Shown piece by piece: positions 1 to 10,220 of a stretch of 64,000 bases of DNA. The position numbers and the translations under genes are program-made. Source of the stretch: Planctomycetota bacterium. Its GTDB lineage: Bacteria > Planctomycetota > Phycisphaerae > Phycisphaerales > SM1A02. The notes under the pieces were generated by a model, which saw only the letters and a list, made by a program, of their open reading frames with translations, was not told the DNA's origin and searched no databases. The stretch spans positions 124,001-188,000 of the forward strand of contig QWPW01000001.1 in the NCBI GenBank assembly GCA_003671025.1. The letters are read 5' to 3'. The stretch's first letter is position 1, and every line of letters starts with the position of its first letter.

Positions 1-1108
<1,108 letters not shown>

Positions 1109-1131
1109 GTCTTCGCGGACGCGTGCTGGTC

Positions 1132-1175
1132 GAATCAGCTACGAATCGCCTACGAATCAACTACAGATCAACTAC
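1132..1175. repeat. 11-bp tandem array, four copies
   Basis: Four consecutive units, GAATCAGCTAC, GAATCGCCTAC, GAATCAACTAC and AGATCAACTAC, lie between the CYTH gene and the end of uppP and reach the uppP stop codon. Similar arrays with an 11-bp unit but different sequence occur at 17969, 18459 and 59735. Confidence 0.85.
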
Positions 1176-2134
1176 GAATTGGCCGCTTGGCTCAGCGCAA
1201 AGATCGTGTACGCAGCGGCGAGCAACAAACGCCAAACGCCGAAAATGGCGAAGCCGCCGCGTGAGAGGTAACTCACCGAATTGGCCGCTTGGCTCAGCGC
1301 AAAGATCGTGTACGCAGCGGCGAGCAACAAACGCCAAACGCCGAAAATGGCGAAGCCGCCGCGTGAGAGGTAACTCACCAGCCACTTGATTGCCAGCGCG
1401 GCAGAAGCTGCGGCGACCACGATGCCAACCATGATGGGAAGCGATCCTCCAAGCGATTCGACGAACGCCGCGGGATCAGTCTTTGTTGCTTTGTACAGGC
1501 TGTAAACGCACGCGGCGCCGAGCGTGGGCAGACCGAGGAGAAAGCTGAACTCCGCCGCGCGCCGCGGTGAGAGTCCAAAGATGATGCCGCCGAGAATGGT
1601 CATCATCGAGCGCGAAGTGCCAGGCCACATCGCGACTGCTTGCATGAAACCAATCGCAAGCGCGTGCGTGAAACTGAGCGTCGAGAAATCATCAGGCTCG
1701 TTCGCTTCTCGGGTGGTGAGCGTGCGAATCCACGGCGTGAGAATGAGCAAGAGCACGCCGCCGCCGCCGAGCGCCATGACTACGGGCGTCGGTTCAAACA
1801 ACCGCGCCTTGATCCAATCGTTGAAGAGCAATCCCAAGACCGCAGCTGGAAGAAACGCGACGATGAGTTTGAGAAACAGGGTGCGCCCTGCGGGATTTTG
1901 CCCAGCGATGCCGCGCACCATCGTCATCACGCGCACGCGATACAAGCCGAGCACTGCGAGAATCGCGCCGCCTTGAATGATGATGTTGAAAGAGTCGATC
2001 GCGGATTTTTTGCTCGGCTCATCGCTCAGTCCCAGCAGCCACGCGGTGAGAATGAGATGTCCGGTCGAACTCACCGGCAGATATTCGGTGATGCCTTCGA
2101 CGAGACCGAGGATGATGGCTTGCAGGATGGTCAC
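1172..2134 (-). CDS. uppP: Undecaprenyl-diphosphatase UppP/BacA with duplicated C-terminus
   Basis: Integral membrane phosphatase that recycles undecaprenyl pyrophosphate for peptidoglycan synthesis. The two family signatures are present: EGITEYLPVSSTGHL near residue 14 and PGTSRSM near residue 170, with many hydrophobic helices. The protein has 320 residues, whereas about 286 would be expected here. The excess is an exact 34-residue repeat at the C-terminus (VSYLSRGGFAIFGVW...), caused by a 102-bp tandem duplication. The repeat would add one extra hydrophobic helix, which could change the side of the membrane on which the C-terminus lies. Without it the protein is ordinary. Confidence 0.93.
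   Translation of the reverse strand: MTILQAIILGLVEGITEYLPVSSTGHLILTAWLLGLSDEPSKKSAIDSFNIIIQGGAILAVLGLYRVRVMTMVRGIAGQNPAGRTLFLKLIVAFLPAAVLGLLFNDWIKARLFEPTPVVMALGGGGVLLLILTPWIRTLTTREANEPDDFSTLSFTHALAIGFMQAVAMWPGTSRSMMTILGGIIFGLSPRRAAEFSFLLGLPTLGAACVYSLYKATKTDPAAFVESLGGSLPIMVGIVVAAASAALAIKWLVSYLSRGGFAIFGVWRLLLAAAYTIFALSQAANSVSYLSRGGFAIFGVWRLLLAAAYTIFALSQAANS
1176..1379. repeat. Exact 102-bp tandem duplication inside uppP
   Basis: Positions 1176-1277 and 1278-1379 are identical base for base. The unit is 34 codons, so the frame is kept. It begins directly after the 11-bp array. Confidence 0.95.
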
Positions 2135-2219
2135 GGGGCTCTATCTACCTCAGTTGGGCTCGCGCTGCACGGAGCCGTCGGCGAAACTTCTCGCGCGTGC
2201 TCAGCGGCTCTCGTGGGAC

Positions 2220-3200
2220 TCATGTTTCGCGCAACCACGGCATCAACGAACGCACGCGTGCGCTGGCGCCTTCGATGGGGTGCGCGCTCGCGGCGCGTCG
2301 CCACGCTTGAAATTGCGGATGGCCTGCGTCGTGATCTTGCATGAACCGACGCGCGAACGCACCGCTCTGTATGTCCGCAAGCAAGGCGCGCAACTTTGTG
2401 CGCAGTGCATCATCAACCAGAGCGGATTCTGCGACGAACGCGCCAAACTCGGCGGTGTCAGAGATGGCGCGGCGCATGCCATCGGGACCGCGCGCGTACA
2501 GAAGATCAGCCACTTGCTTCACCTCATGACAGCATTCGATGTACGCAACTTCGGGCGCATATCCCGCTTCGACGAGCAGCGCGAAACTCTCATGCACCAG
2601 TGCCAGTAATCCTCCGCACAACACCGCTTGCTCGCCAAAGAGATCGCTCTCTGCTTCGGCGGCGAAGCTCGCTTCGATCAATCCACTGCGCGCGCAGCCG
2701 ATGCCCGCACCCCACGCGAGGGCAAAGTCTCGCGCGCTGTTCGCAGCGTTTTCGCGTTGCACCGCGAAGAGCGCAGGAATCCCCAGTCCTTCTTCATACC
2801 GCGCACGCACGGTTGCGCCAGGGCCTTTGGGGGCGACCAGCACCACGCCCAGATCTGCACGGGGCTCGATGAAGCCAAACCGAATCGAAAATCCGTGGAT
2901 GAAGCCAACGACTGCGCCGACGGGAAGCGCGTCTTCAATCCATCGCACCCACGCCGACGGTTGCACTTGATCGGGCAACGCCACGATGGCGAGATCCGCG
3001 CGCGCCGCGGCTTCTGCGAGGGTCATCGAGGCGAACCCTTCCTGCGCCGCGAGAGCGACACGCATCGAGCCGTCGCGTCCGCCGACGATCACGTTTAGCC
3101 CAGAATCCCGCAGATTCAGCGCATGTGCGCGTCCTTGATTGCCGTATCCGAGCACCGCGATTGTCTTGCCTTGCAGCGGCTCAAGCGGCGCATCAACCAT
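2220..3200 (-). CDS. ilvC: Ketol-acid reductoisomerase (class I), IlvC
   Basis: NADPH-dependent enzyme of valine, leucine and isoleucine synthesis that converts acetohydroxy acids to dihydroxy acids. The N-terminal Rossmann signature GYGNQGRAHALNLRDSG, the VAPKGPG loop, the metal-binding DLFGEQAVLCGG and the YIECCHEVK helix of the C-terminal knotted domain are all visible. The start at 3200 gives about 326 residues, matching class I enzymes. The frame is open further upstream to 3419, but that part has no family similarity. The histidine usual in KGPGHTV is alanine here (KGPGATV). The gene follows uppP on the same strand by transcription order, and a PilZ gene diverges from it. Confidence 0.95.
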   Translation of the reverse strand: MVDAPLEPLQGKTIAVLGYGNQGRAHALNLRDSGLNVIVGGRDGSMRVALAAQEGFASMTLAEAAARADLAIVALPDQVQPSAWVRWIEDALPVGAVVGFIHGFSIRFGFIEPRADLGVVLVAPKGPGATVRARYEEGLGIPALFAVQRENAANSARDFALAWGAGIGCARSGLIEASFAAEAESDLFGEQAVLCGGLLALVHESFALLVEAGYAPEVAYIECCHEVKQVADLLYARGPDGMRRAISDTAEFGAFVAESALVDDALRTKLRALLADIQSGAFARRFMQDHDAGHPQFQAWRRAASAHPIEGASARVRSLMPWLRET

Positions 3201-3424
3201 TCTGAAGATGGGGCATTCACCGCTGAGAGATCGAGGGCTCGAATGCATAAAGTGAAGATAGCACGAAGCACACGCACCACCATTGGTCGCAGTGATGACG
3301 ATTGTTTCGATGCTGTCGATTGTGACGGTCGTTCCGTCTGTGCGGATTTCAGTGAAGTTCTCGTTTGGATGAGCCGATGGGGGAAAGCGGGGCTTATCCA
3401 CGCAATACCGAAGGGGCAACTCTC

Positions 3425-3931
3425 ATGCAACACATTACCGAGCGACGCCGTCACGATCGCTTCACCGTGGAACCCATGTATTCGTCCGTCACCGTGCGCC
3501 GTATTTCGCGCGGAGTTCTCGCGAGCGAGGCCACAGAAGGTCACGTCTACAACGTGAGTCTCGGTGGCATGCGCTTCGAACTTGATGAACCTCTGCCCAA
3601 GGGCGCGCTCATCTCCATCGAGCTTGAGTTGCCTGGATGCGACGCGCTCATTTGCGCGACGGCGCGGATCGTGCGCCTGTTTTCTGAAATCGATGATCCG
3701 GGTCCGCGTCGCATGGCGATTGAGTTTGAGTCGTTTGCGCAAGATTCACGCGTGACGCTCGAGCGCCATCTTTCACAGAAGTGGTTGCGCGCGGAGACTC
3801 CGCGATTCACAGCCTCGCGAATCAAGATTGCTCACGACTCCGCGGCATTGCGACAATGCGAACTCACCATCGAGACGAGCGCTTCAACGCTCACTTCTTC
3901 GCGCAAGACCAAGTCGGCCAGCGCCGCGTAA
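3425..3931 (+). CDS. PilZ-domain protein
   Basis: PilZ domains bind cyclic di-GMP. The two signature parts are present near the N-terminus: RRRHDRF (RxxxR type) and NVSLGGMRFE (D/NxSxxG type), separated by the usual spacer. The rest of the beta barrel is recognisable up to about residue 125. The tail is Ser/Thr/Lys rich. The start at 3425 was preferred because AAGGGG lies about ten bases upstream and the domain begins at once; an upstream in-frame ATG at 3365 is possible. The last 100 bases overlap the 3' end of aroK on the other strand. A link to flagellar motility through c-di-GMP is an inference only. Confidence 0.82.
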   Translation: MQHITERRRHDRFTVEPMYSSVTVRRISRGVLASEATEGHVYNVSLGGMRFELDEPLPKGALISIELELPGCDALICATARIVRLFSEIDDPGPRRMAIEFESFAQDSRVTLERHLSQKWLRAETPRFTASRIKIAHDSAALRQCELTIETSASTLTSSRKTKSASAA

Positions 3932-4392
3932 AGCGGACGACGCAGATTTGCGATGACCTCAATCTCTCCGACGACGCCCAGGCCCGTGAGGCTTGGGCGT
4001 TCTCCTTCATCGCGCATCAATCGCTGCGCGAGGAGTTCTAGCGGTGGATCGAGAAAGATGATCAGCGCGCGTCGCGTTTGTCGCGCTTCGTCGAGCATCG
4101 CCCGTGCGCCCGGCGCCATCGGCGTGCCTCCACCGAGCGCCATCACTTGCGCAGGTTGCGCGAGCGCGCGTCGAAGTTCAGCGGATTCTGCCACGCGAAA
4201 TTGTGCTTCACCCACTCGAGTGAACGCGGCGCCGACGCTCTCCGGCGCGGCGGTTGGGCAGGCAAGCGCATCGCGCGTTCGATCATCGAGATCGTTCGCG
4301 TCCACGCCGAGGAATCGCGCCAATGCTCGGGCTTGCGTAGTCTTTCCACTCGCGCGCAGCCCGATGAAGATGATGTGGCGATCAAGAATCAT
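3832..4392 (-). CDS. aroK: Shikimate kinase
   Basis: Phosphorylates shikimate at the 3-hydroxyl in the chorismate pathway. The 186-residue protein has a P-loop (GLRASGKTT, residues 11-19), the substrate-binding DLDD segment near residue 34, GEAQFR near residue 61 and the LGGGT loop near residue 86, all in canonical order. The lid region contains ERPSL with the expected arginine. The frame extends upstream to 5058, but the family similarity begins at the ATG at 4392. Its 3' end overlaps the convergent PilZ gene by 100 bp. Confidence 0.92.
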   Translation of the reverse strand: MILDRHIIFIGLRASGKTTQARALARFLGVDANDLDDRTRDALACPTAAPESVGAAFTRVGEAQFRVAESAELRRALAQPAQVMALGGGTPMAPGARAMLDEARQTRRALIIFLDPPLELLAQRLMRDEGERPSLTGLGVVGEIEVIANLRRPLYAALADLVLREEVSVEALVSMVSSHCRNAAES

Positions 4393-4550
4393 GATGAAGG
4401 AATGAACGACGCTCGGGCAGAACCCAACGGTGAAGTTATGTCGGCCGACGGTGGGTCTTAGGATGAGCTGCGCCTGGCGCCGCGTCGCCGATGGCCTGTT
4501 CGCGCCGGTGCAACCAATCGATTGCGACTCTGCGACTGCTCTCAGCGACA

Positions 4551-4588
4551 AAAAGACACAACGCGCGACGAGATCGTCACGCGTTGTG
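4551..4588 (-). terminator. Rho-independent terminator of rpmH
   Basis: Perfect 9-bp arms CACAACGCG (4557-4565) and CGCGTTGTG (4580-4588), followed on the minus strand by TGTCTTTTTG. It lies 43 bases after the rpmH stop and before aroK, so rpmH is probably transcribed alone. Confidence 0.8.
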
Positions 4589-4630
4589 AAGGTAATTTGT
4601 TTGCCCGGCCTGTTGCGGCGCGCCGTACTT

Positions 4631-4765
4631 TTAGCGCACGCGAATCGCGCGCCCGAGGCGGCGCTTGGTGTTGATGATCTTGCGACCCTTGCGGGTGGAC
4701 ATGCGCTCACGGAAGCCAGTGGCGCGGATCTTCTTGATACGACTGATTTTGTGCGGGTAATGCAT
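4631..4765 (-). CDS. rpmH: Large ribosomal subunit protein bL34
   Basis: A 44-residue, strongly basic protein begins MHYPHKISRIKKIR and continues ATGFRERMSTRKGRKIINTK. The GFRxRM-xT-xGRK pattern is the L34 signature. The N-terminus MHYP differs from the MKRTFQPS form of most bacteria and fits PVC-type L34; that comparison is from memory. The gene is too short for usual ORF cut-offs. The normal neighbour rnpA does not follow, since a terminator and then aroK come next. rnc diverges on the other side. Confidence 0.9.
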   Translation of the reverse strand: MHYPHKISRIKKIRATGFRERMSTRKGRKIINTKRRLGRAIRVR

Positions 4766-5017
4766 ATAGTTTCTCGCTTAAGGGTCGGCAAGAGTAACAG
4801 GTCATCGCACCCCTCGCAAGCGGTTGCGCGCGTGATGTCTCGCTTGAGTTTGAGTCCATCGACCTCGGTGCTGCTTTCATCCGACCAAATCAAGAGTACA
4901 GTCATACAACTCGATGCCCATACTCCATTCGCCGCGATGGTCGCGGCGCTTGGAGCATCCGCCTCGGACGCGTGCCAACATCTGGCAAGGAACTCGGCCT
5001 CGCGCCGTGTCAACATC

Positions 5018-5746
5018 ATGGACGAGGCCATTCCGCTCGATGAAGTCGAGCGCCGCATCGATTATCGGTTCAGCAATCCGTTGCTTCTGCAGCAGGCGTT
5101 TGTGCATGCGTCGATTGCATCCACGCGTGTCGCGAGCAACGAGCGACTTGAGTTCCTCGGCGACGCGGTTCTTGGCGCGGTGGTGTGCATCCATCTCTAC
5201 GAGCGCTTCCCGCTTGAGCTCGAAGGCGAACTCACCAAGATTAAGTCAAGCGCAGTGAGCCGTCGCGTGTGCGCCGACATTGCCGTCGATCTCGGTTTCG
5301 CCGACGCGGTGCAGTTGGGCAAAGGCATGGGCTCGCGCACCGAATTGCCGAGCTCGCTGCTCGCGGCACTGTTTGAATCGGTGGTGGGCGCGATCTATCT
5401 CGACGGTGGCATCGAGCCCGCGCGCACATTCATTCTTCGCAATCTCGACGAGCGCATCGGTCGCTCGGCAAGTCTCGGCCACCAGCAGAATTTCAAGAGC
5501 GTGTTGCAGCAATCGCTGCAGAGCCGCGAACTGGGAAACCCCTCGTACATCGTGCTCGATGAAAAAGGGCCTGATCACGCGAAGGCGTTTGAGATCTGTG
5601 TCGAAGTCGGCGCGCGTCGCTTCAAGAGTTGCTGGGCTATGAGTAAAAAATCTGCCGAGCAAGATGCGGCGCTCGAAGCGCTGGTTGAGTTGGGATTAGC
5701 GACACGCCAAGAGTGCGGCGAGGTGCGTTTGGTTGTGGCGGAGTAG
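5018..5746 (+). CDS. rnc: Ribonuclease III
   Basis: Double-strand-specific endoribonuclease of rRNA and mRNA maturation, 242 residues, the normal size. The catalytic signature NERLEFLGDAVLG is near residue 42 and the second acidic site LFESVVGAIYLDGG near residue 120. A double-stranded RNA-binding domain follows (FKSVLQQSLQSRELGNPSYIV, ending with KKSAEQDAALEAL). The frame is open far upstream to 4430, but that part is unlike the family and overlaps rpmH on the other strand, so the ATG at 5018 was chosen. Confidence 0.94.
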   Translation: MDEAIPLDEVERRIDYRFSNPLLLQQAFVHASIASTRVASNERLEFLGDAVLGAVVCIHLYERFPLELEGELTKIKSSAVSRRVCADIAVDLGFADAVQLGKGMGSRTELPSSLLAALFESVVGAIYLDGGIEPARTFILRNLDERIGRSASLGHQQNFKSVLQQSLQSRELGNPSYIVLDEKGPDHAKAFEICVEVGARRFKSCWAMSKKSAEQDAALEALVELGLATRQECGEVRLVVAE

Positions 5747-5770
5747 TCGATAGGCGACGAAGGCGCGCGT

Positions 5771-6256
5771 TCAACTCAACAAGACCCATCCGATGAGTAG
5801 CGCGTCGGCGATCATGACGAGGATGATGACGGCGGCGATGAGCGCGATGTTGTTGGTAAACCAACGTCGAGCGCGTGTGGTCACACTCGCGGTAGGCGCG
5901 GGGATGATTGCGATGGTTGCGGCGGCGGACTCGAGTGGTTCACCTCGACGCGCGCGATCTTGCACGATGGCGACGATGAGATTCGCGTCGAACGAGCGGA
6001 TTCCCAAGCGTTGCGCCAACGCGAGCAGTGTGCGTCGATCTTCAAACGCCAACACGGTGCCTTGCAGCGCGCCTTGCGTTTCTTGTGCGAGTTTCCAACG
6101 CGCGTCGTTGGGATCGAATCCGCGATTGCGCGCGGTTTCGCGAGCATCAAGCATCTCCTGCGCTACCGCCTGACGAAACACCCGCTCGCCGCGCGCGTCT
6201 GGACGCGGGCGCGTGTCGAGGATGATCTTGGGGAGCGTGGAGGCGGCGATGCGCAC
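5771..6256 (-). CDS. Hypothetical protein with C-terminal membrane anchor
   Basis: I do not recognise a family. The 161-residue product is mostly soluble and charged, with an Arg-rich middle (AREtARNRGFDPNDARWKLA, then DRRTLLALAQRLGIRSFDANLIVAIVQ) and one hydrophobic segment near residues 137-158, followed by only a few residues, so a tail-anchored topology is likely. The start is uncertain. The GTG at 6256 is the first usual start codon, but the frame stays open about 27 more codons upstream with plausible coding character and no ATG, GTG or TTG. It converges on rnc. Confidence 0.6.
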   Translation of the reverse strand: MRIAASTLPKIILDTRPRPDARGERVFRQAVAQEMLDARETARNRGFDPNDARWKLAQETQGALQGTVLAFEDRRTLLALAQRLGIRSFDANLIVAIVQDRARRGEPLESAAATIAIIPAPTASVTTRARRWFTNNIALIAAVIILVMIADALLIGWVLLS

Positions 6257-6599
6257 GGAATTCAGTTCTTGAATGTGGGAGACGGTTGCTGCGGTTTGCA
6301 GGCGAAGTGTGATGACACCTCTGCAAAACCCGCGCGAAGTCGAGTGGACAAATCGAGTCTACAGCGAGTTTGCGCGCGGTCGAATTGCATCAAGCGATTT
6401 CGCCGAGATGGGCGCATGTTCGCCCGCACAGATGGAACTGCGCGTCGCGTGGACGGCCTGCGCGCCAGCCGATCCGAGCAGGACCGTGCATTGCTTCGAG
6501 CGTGATGAACGAGCGGGGAATCAGGCGATTTCTGCGTGCAACGAGCGCACGGAACAGCGCGCCGCGTCTTTGATTATTCCCCGCCACGGACGAGTCCGA
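6257..6599. other. Intergenic stretch without recognised gene
   Basis: Lies between the 3' end of phoU and the next minus-strand gene. Part of it may be the unrecognised 5' end of the downstream hypothetical gene. I see no RNA gene, clear terminator or protein similarity here. Confidence 0.5.
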
Positions 6600-7287
6600 T
6601 CACTCCACGCCGTGACGAACCAAACGTCCTTCGACCAGAAACACGGTGTCCTCAGCGATCGAGGTCACGATGTCGGCGAGGCGTTCGACGCGCTGGCCGA
6701 TGGCGAGCAACTCCAGCGCCGCGCCTGATTTTTCGACATCTTCGGCGATCCACTCGCGCGCCCAGGCGACCACTTCGCGATTGAGATCATCGACATACTT
6801 GTCACTGCGACGAATCTCCAAGCACAGCTTGATGTCTTCATTGGAGAGCGCGACCAAGACATCGCGCAGCATGCTCGTCGCCGCTTCGGCCATGCGAACC
6901 AATGCCGGCGGATAGCGATAGTTTCCGCTCTCGACCATGCGAATCACGCGCTTGGAAATTCCCTTGCACATGTCGGCGATGCGCTCGAGTTCGTTGGAGA
7001 CGGCCATCGCGGTGAGGAAGTTCGTTGGAGACGCGCATCGCGGTGAGGATCAAGCGCAGGTCACTCGCAACAGGACTGCCGAGCGCGAGGAGTCGCATGC
7101 ATTCGGCTTCAAGCTCGAGTTGCATCTGATCGACTTCGGCATCGCCCATGCGCACAGTTCGCGCGAGATCAACATCGCCGTCACGAATGACATCGATGAT
7201 GCTCGCGACGCGCTGTTCAACCACTGCGCCCAAGGCGAGCAAGTTTCGTCGCAAGTTGATTACGCGAGATTGCAGATTGACAGCCAT
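6600..7287 (-). pseudogene. phoU: Phosphate transport regulator PhoU, frame broken by a 31-bp tandem duplication
   Basis: PhoU couples the Pst transporter to the PhoR kinase and represses the Pho regulon when phosphate is plentiful. The first half (from MAVNLQSRVINLRRNLL to DLRLILTAMRVSNE) and the second half (from AVSNELERIADMCKGISKRV to the end) are both good PhoU sequence, with the conserved acidic metal-site regions. They lie in different frames. Deleting one 31-bp copy near 6989-7050 would join them as LTAMRVSNELERIADM, the normal family sequence. Either the gene is disrupted, giving constitutive Pho expression, or the duplication is an assembly error. It is the last gene of the pst block. 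Confidence 0.88.
6989..7050. repeat. 31-bp imperfect tandem duplication inside phoU
   Basis: Copies at 6989-7019 and 7020-7050 share GTTCGTTGGAGAC and CATCGCGGTGAGGA and differ at a GG/CG swap and at the final bases. The unit length is not a multiple of three, so it shifts the phoU frame. Confidence 0.9.
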
Positions 7288-7313
7288 CGTGTTTCCTTTC
7301 GCTCACGCGTGCG

Positions 7314-8171
7314 TCAGCCGAAGCGACCCGTGACATAGTCTTCAGTCTGTTTGTTCTTAGGCTTGGTGAAGAGCGCTTCAGTCTCGCCCACTTCGATCAA
7401 ACGTCCCTCGAAGAAGAACGCAGTTTGGTCAGAGACGCGCGCAGCTTGCTGCATGTTGTGCGTGACGATCATGATGGTATAGCGATCGGCGAGCGTCGCG
7501 ATGAGCTCCTCAATCGCGAGCGTCGACTTAGGATCGAGCGCAGAACATGGCTCATCCATCAGCAGCACGTCGGGGCCAACCGCGATGGCGCGCGCGATAC
7601 ACAAGCGCTGCTGCTGTCCCCCAGAGAGACTCAGCGCCGACGCATGCAAGCGGTCTTTGACTTCGTTCCAAATCGCCGCTTGGCGCAAACTTTGTTCGAC
7701 AAGTTCATCGAGTTCCGCGCGGCGATAGTGACTGTGCAGACGTGGACCAAACGCGACGTTGTCATAGATCGACTTGGGAAACGGATTGGGCTTCTGGAAC
7801 ACCATGCCCACGTTTCGACGCAACTCGACGACATCGACCGTCTTCGAAAGAACATCTTTCCCGTTCAGCTCCAGCGTCCCTTCAGCGCGCGCGCTGGGAA
7901 TGCTGTCGTTCATGCGATTGATCCAGCGGAGAAACGTGCTCTTTCCGCAGCCCGACGGACCAATGAAGGCGGTCACATGTTGCGCGGGGATTTCGAGATC
8001 AAGACTCTTCAGCGCTTGAAACGATCCGTACCAACTGGAAAACCCGCGCACGCGCAGCATCGTTCGCGCCTCGGCAGGCGCGGTACCGATCAGGGTTGCC
8101 GCTGGCGACGACGCCACCGCAGTGAACTGAGTGCGTGCAATCGGGGTATTGGGGAGTGGTGGAAGGGTCAT
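7314..8171 (-). CDS. pstB: Phosphate ABC transporter ATP-binding protein PstB
   Basis: ATPase of the high-affinity phosphate importer. After about 35 non-conserved residues, the ABC domain shows Walker [10 protein letters not shown], the Q-loop region [16 protein letters not shown], the signature LSGGQQQR, Walker [14 protein letters not shown] and the switch histidine in IVTHNM. The PstB-specific ending ([11 protein letters not shown]-like) is present. An upstream TTG at 8207 is possible, but the ATG at 8171 is favoured. The gene follows pstA by 37 bp. Confidence 0.96.
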   Translation of the reverse strand: MTLPPLPNTPIARTQFTAVASSPAATLIGTAPAEARTMLRVRGFSSWYGSFQALKSLDLEIPAQHVTAFIGPSGCGKSTFLRWINRMNDSIPSARAEGTLELNGKDVLSKTVDVVELRRNVGMVFQKPNPFPKSIYDNVAFGPRLHSHYRRAELDELVEQSLRQAAIWNEVKDRLHASALSLSGGQQQRLCIARAIAVGPDVLLMDEPCSALDPKSTLAIEELIATLADRYTIMIVTHNMQQAARVSDQTAFFFEGRLIEVGETEALFTKPKNKQTEDYVTGRFG

Positions 8172-8208
8172 GGCATCACGAGTGGTGGAAGAAGTGACAC
8201 GAAGCAAT

Positions 8209-9144
8209 TCACTGCAGCGGCTTTTGCAATTTTTGACGGATCAGCACCGCAACGCCATTGAACGCGAGCAGCACCACCAACTGCACCATGATCGCGCTGG
8301 CTGCGATTTCATGAAACGCCGGTTGCGGGCGACCCGCCCAGTTATAAATCTGCAGCGGCAGAATCGCGAAGTCGCTCATCAGGTTTTGCGGCGTGTTGAA
8401 GACGAGCAGAATTCCGCCCAAAACTAACAGTGGCGCACTCTCGCCGATCGCGCGACTCATCGAGAGAATGGCGCCGGTCATGATTCCAGGAATCGCGGCG
8501 GGAAGTGTGATGCCCCACACCGTTTGCCACCGGGTCGCACCGAGCGCCATCGCGCCGGCGCGCAGCGAACCAGGCACGCTGCGCAGCGCCTCTTGGGTCG
8601 AGATGATCACCACCGGAAGAATGACCAACATAAGAGTCAGCCCTCCTGCGAGCACACTCGAACCAAAGGGAAGCCGCACGTACCACAGACTCTCCGAATC
8701 ACCCCACGAGAGCGCGTCGTCGGCATTCGTCCCCAGTACACCAAACATGCGCGCGAACGCAGTCAGACCGAGGATGCCATAGACAATCGAGGGCACGCCT
8801 GCGAGGTTCATGATGTTGGTTTGCACGATGCGCGTGAAGCGCGATTTTTTGGCGAATTCCTCGAGAAATACCGCAGTTCCGATGCCAAGTGGTAGCGCGA
8901 CGACCCCGCAAATGGTGCACACCCAGACCGATCCCCATAGCGATGCCGCGATGCCTGCTTCGCTTGGTTTACGCGAAGCGAAGTTGCCCAAGAATTGCCA
9001 TGAGAGTGTGCCCCAACCTTGCCACACGATGGAGATCAATAGCACAGCAAGCACGACTACGGCGATGTTGATCGCGCACAGGCACAGCCATAGGAAGACG
9101 CGATTGCTCAGAACTCGCTGCGATGCAGAGCGCGGCGTCGACAT
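8209..9144 (-). CDS. pstA: Phosphate ABC transporter permease PstA
   Basis: Membrane permease subunit, 311 residues from the ATG at 9144, with six or so hydrophobic helices. The PstA-type segments [15 protein letters not shown] and [20 protein letters not shown] (the EAA loop that contacts PstB) and [15 protein letters not shown] are present. The ATG overlaps the pstC stop as TGATG, so translation is coupled and the frame upstream of it is not needed. Confidence 0.96.
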   Translation of the reverse strand: MSTPRSASQRVLSNRVFLWLCLCAINIAVVVLAVLLISIVWQGWGTLSWQFLGNFASRKPSEAGIAASLWGSVWVCTICGVVALPLGIGTAVFLEEFAKKSRFTRIVQTNIMNLAGVPSIVYGILGLTAFARMFGVLGTNADDALSWGDSESLWYVRLPFGSSVLAGGLTLMLVILPVVIISTQEALRSVPGSLRAGAMALGATRWQTVWGITLPAAIPGIMTGAILSMSRAIGESAPLLVLGGILLVFNTPQNLMSDFAILPLQIYNWAGRPQPAFHEIAASAIMVQLVVLLAFNGVAVLIRQKLQKPLQ

Positions 9145-10097
9145 CAGTCGTACTCCTCGCGAAAGCGGTGCAGGACCCATTGTCCCACCATGGTGAGGCC
9201 GAAGGTCATGACAAACAACATCGCGGCCACGGCGTAGCTCGACTTATATTCAACACCAGTGGCGGGGGCGTCGCCGAGAAAGATTTGCACCATGTACGCG
9301 GTCATGGTTTGCACCTGCTCCGCGGGATTCGCAGTGATTTGCGCGATGCCGCCCGCAGCGAGCGCCACGATCATGGTTTCGCCGATGGCGCGGGTGATGG
9401 CCAACAAGAACGCCGCCACGATTCCTGAGAGCGCCGCGGGAACCACGACTTTCACCGAGACATCAAAGCGGGTTCCGCCCAGAGCGAACGCGCCGTCGCG
9501 CAGACTGCGCGGCACCGCGCGCAATGCATCTTCGGAGAGTGAGCACACGATGGGCAGGATCATGATGCCTGTCGCGAGTCCTGCACTCATCGCGTTGTAA
9601 CTTCCAAACGCGGGACTGATCTTCTGCAACAACGGAGTGATGAGCGTCAGCGCGAAGAAGCCGTAGACAACGGTGGGAATACCCGCCAAGATTTCCAGCG
9701 CAGGTTTGATCGCGGCACGCACGCGCGGACTGGCGTATTCGCTGAGATACACCGCGGAAATCAGTCCCACCGGCAACGCAAAGGACGCGGCGATGACCGT
9801 CACCAGCAGTGTTCCTGCGATGAGCGGCCACACTCCGAAGTGTTTTTCGCTTCCCAGGAGTGGGTTCCATTGTGTGCTGCCAAAAAACTCGCCCAGTGAG
9901 ACGTCGGGAAACTCAAAGAACCCGATGGTCTCTCGCGCGAGCACCACGATGATGGTGGTGGTGACCAGAATGGTGAATGTCGCCGCGAGCGCGAGCGTTC
10001 CCACGATCACGCGCTCGCGCAGTTTGCGCAGCGCCACCGATTTGGGCCGCCCGAGTTGCCTCAGGTCACGAATCGATGATGAGGGCAGCGACGTCAC
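9144..10097 (-). CDS. pstC: Phosphate ABC transporter permease PstC
   Basis: Second permease subunit of the phosphate importer, 317 residues, GTG start. A cytoplasmic N-terminus of about 30 residues precedes a first helix ([20 protein letters not shown]). The PstC signatures [37 protein letters not shown] (EAA loop) and [15 protein letters not shown] follow. It is separated from pstS by 185 bp holding a perfect hairpin. Confidence 0.96.
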   Translation of the reverse strand: MTSLPSSSIRDLRQLGRPKSVALRKLRERVIVGTLALAATFTILVTTTIIVVLARETIGFFEFPDVSLGEFFGSTQWNPLLGSEKHFGVWPLIAGTLLVTVIAASFALPVGLISAVYLSEYASPRVRAAIKPALEILAGIPTVVYGFFALTLITPLLQKISPAFGSYNAMSAGLATGIMILPIVCSLSEDALRAVPRSLRDGAFALGGTRFDVSVKVVVPAALSGIVAAFLLAITRAIGETMIVALAAGGIAQITANPAEQVQTMTAYMVQIFLGDAPATGVEYKSSYAVAAMLFVMTFGLTMVGQWVLHRFREEYD

Positions 10098-10220
10098 GCG
10101 GTGGAGTCCAAGAAGCGCGCGTGTTGCGAGGCGAATTCGCTCGCCAACCCGAGGGCGCGCCTCAGTCGGTCAATCTAACGGAGCGAGGCACGTTGCGGAC
10201 TTGGCGCAGGATGTTGATTC

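Noticed and set aside
2220-2609. Long plus-strand frames antisense to ilvC and uppP
   Set aside because: Shadows of the minus-strand genes caused by high G+C; no family likeness.
4430-5017. Upstream open extension of the rnc frame (about 196 codons)
   Set aside because: It lacks similarity to RNase III and is antisense to rpmH and its terminator.
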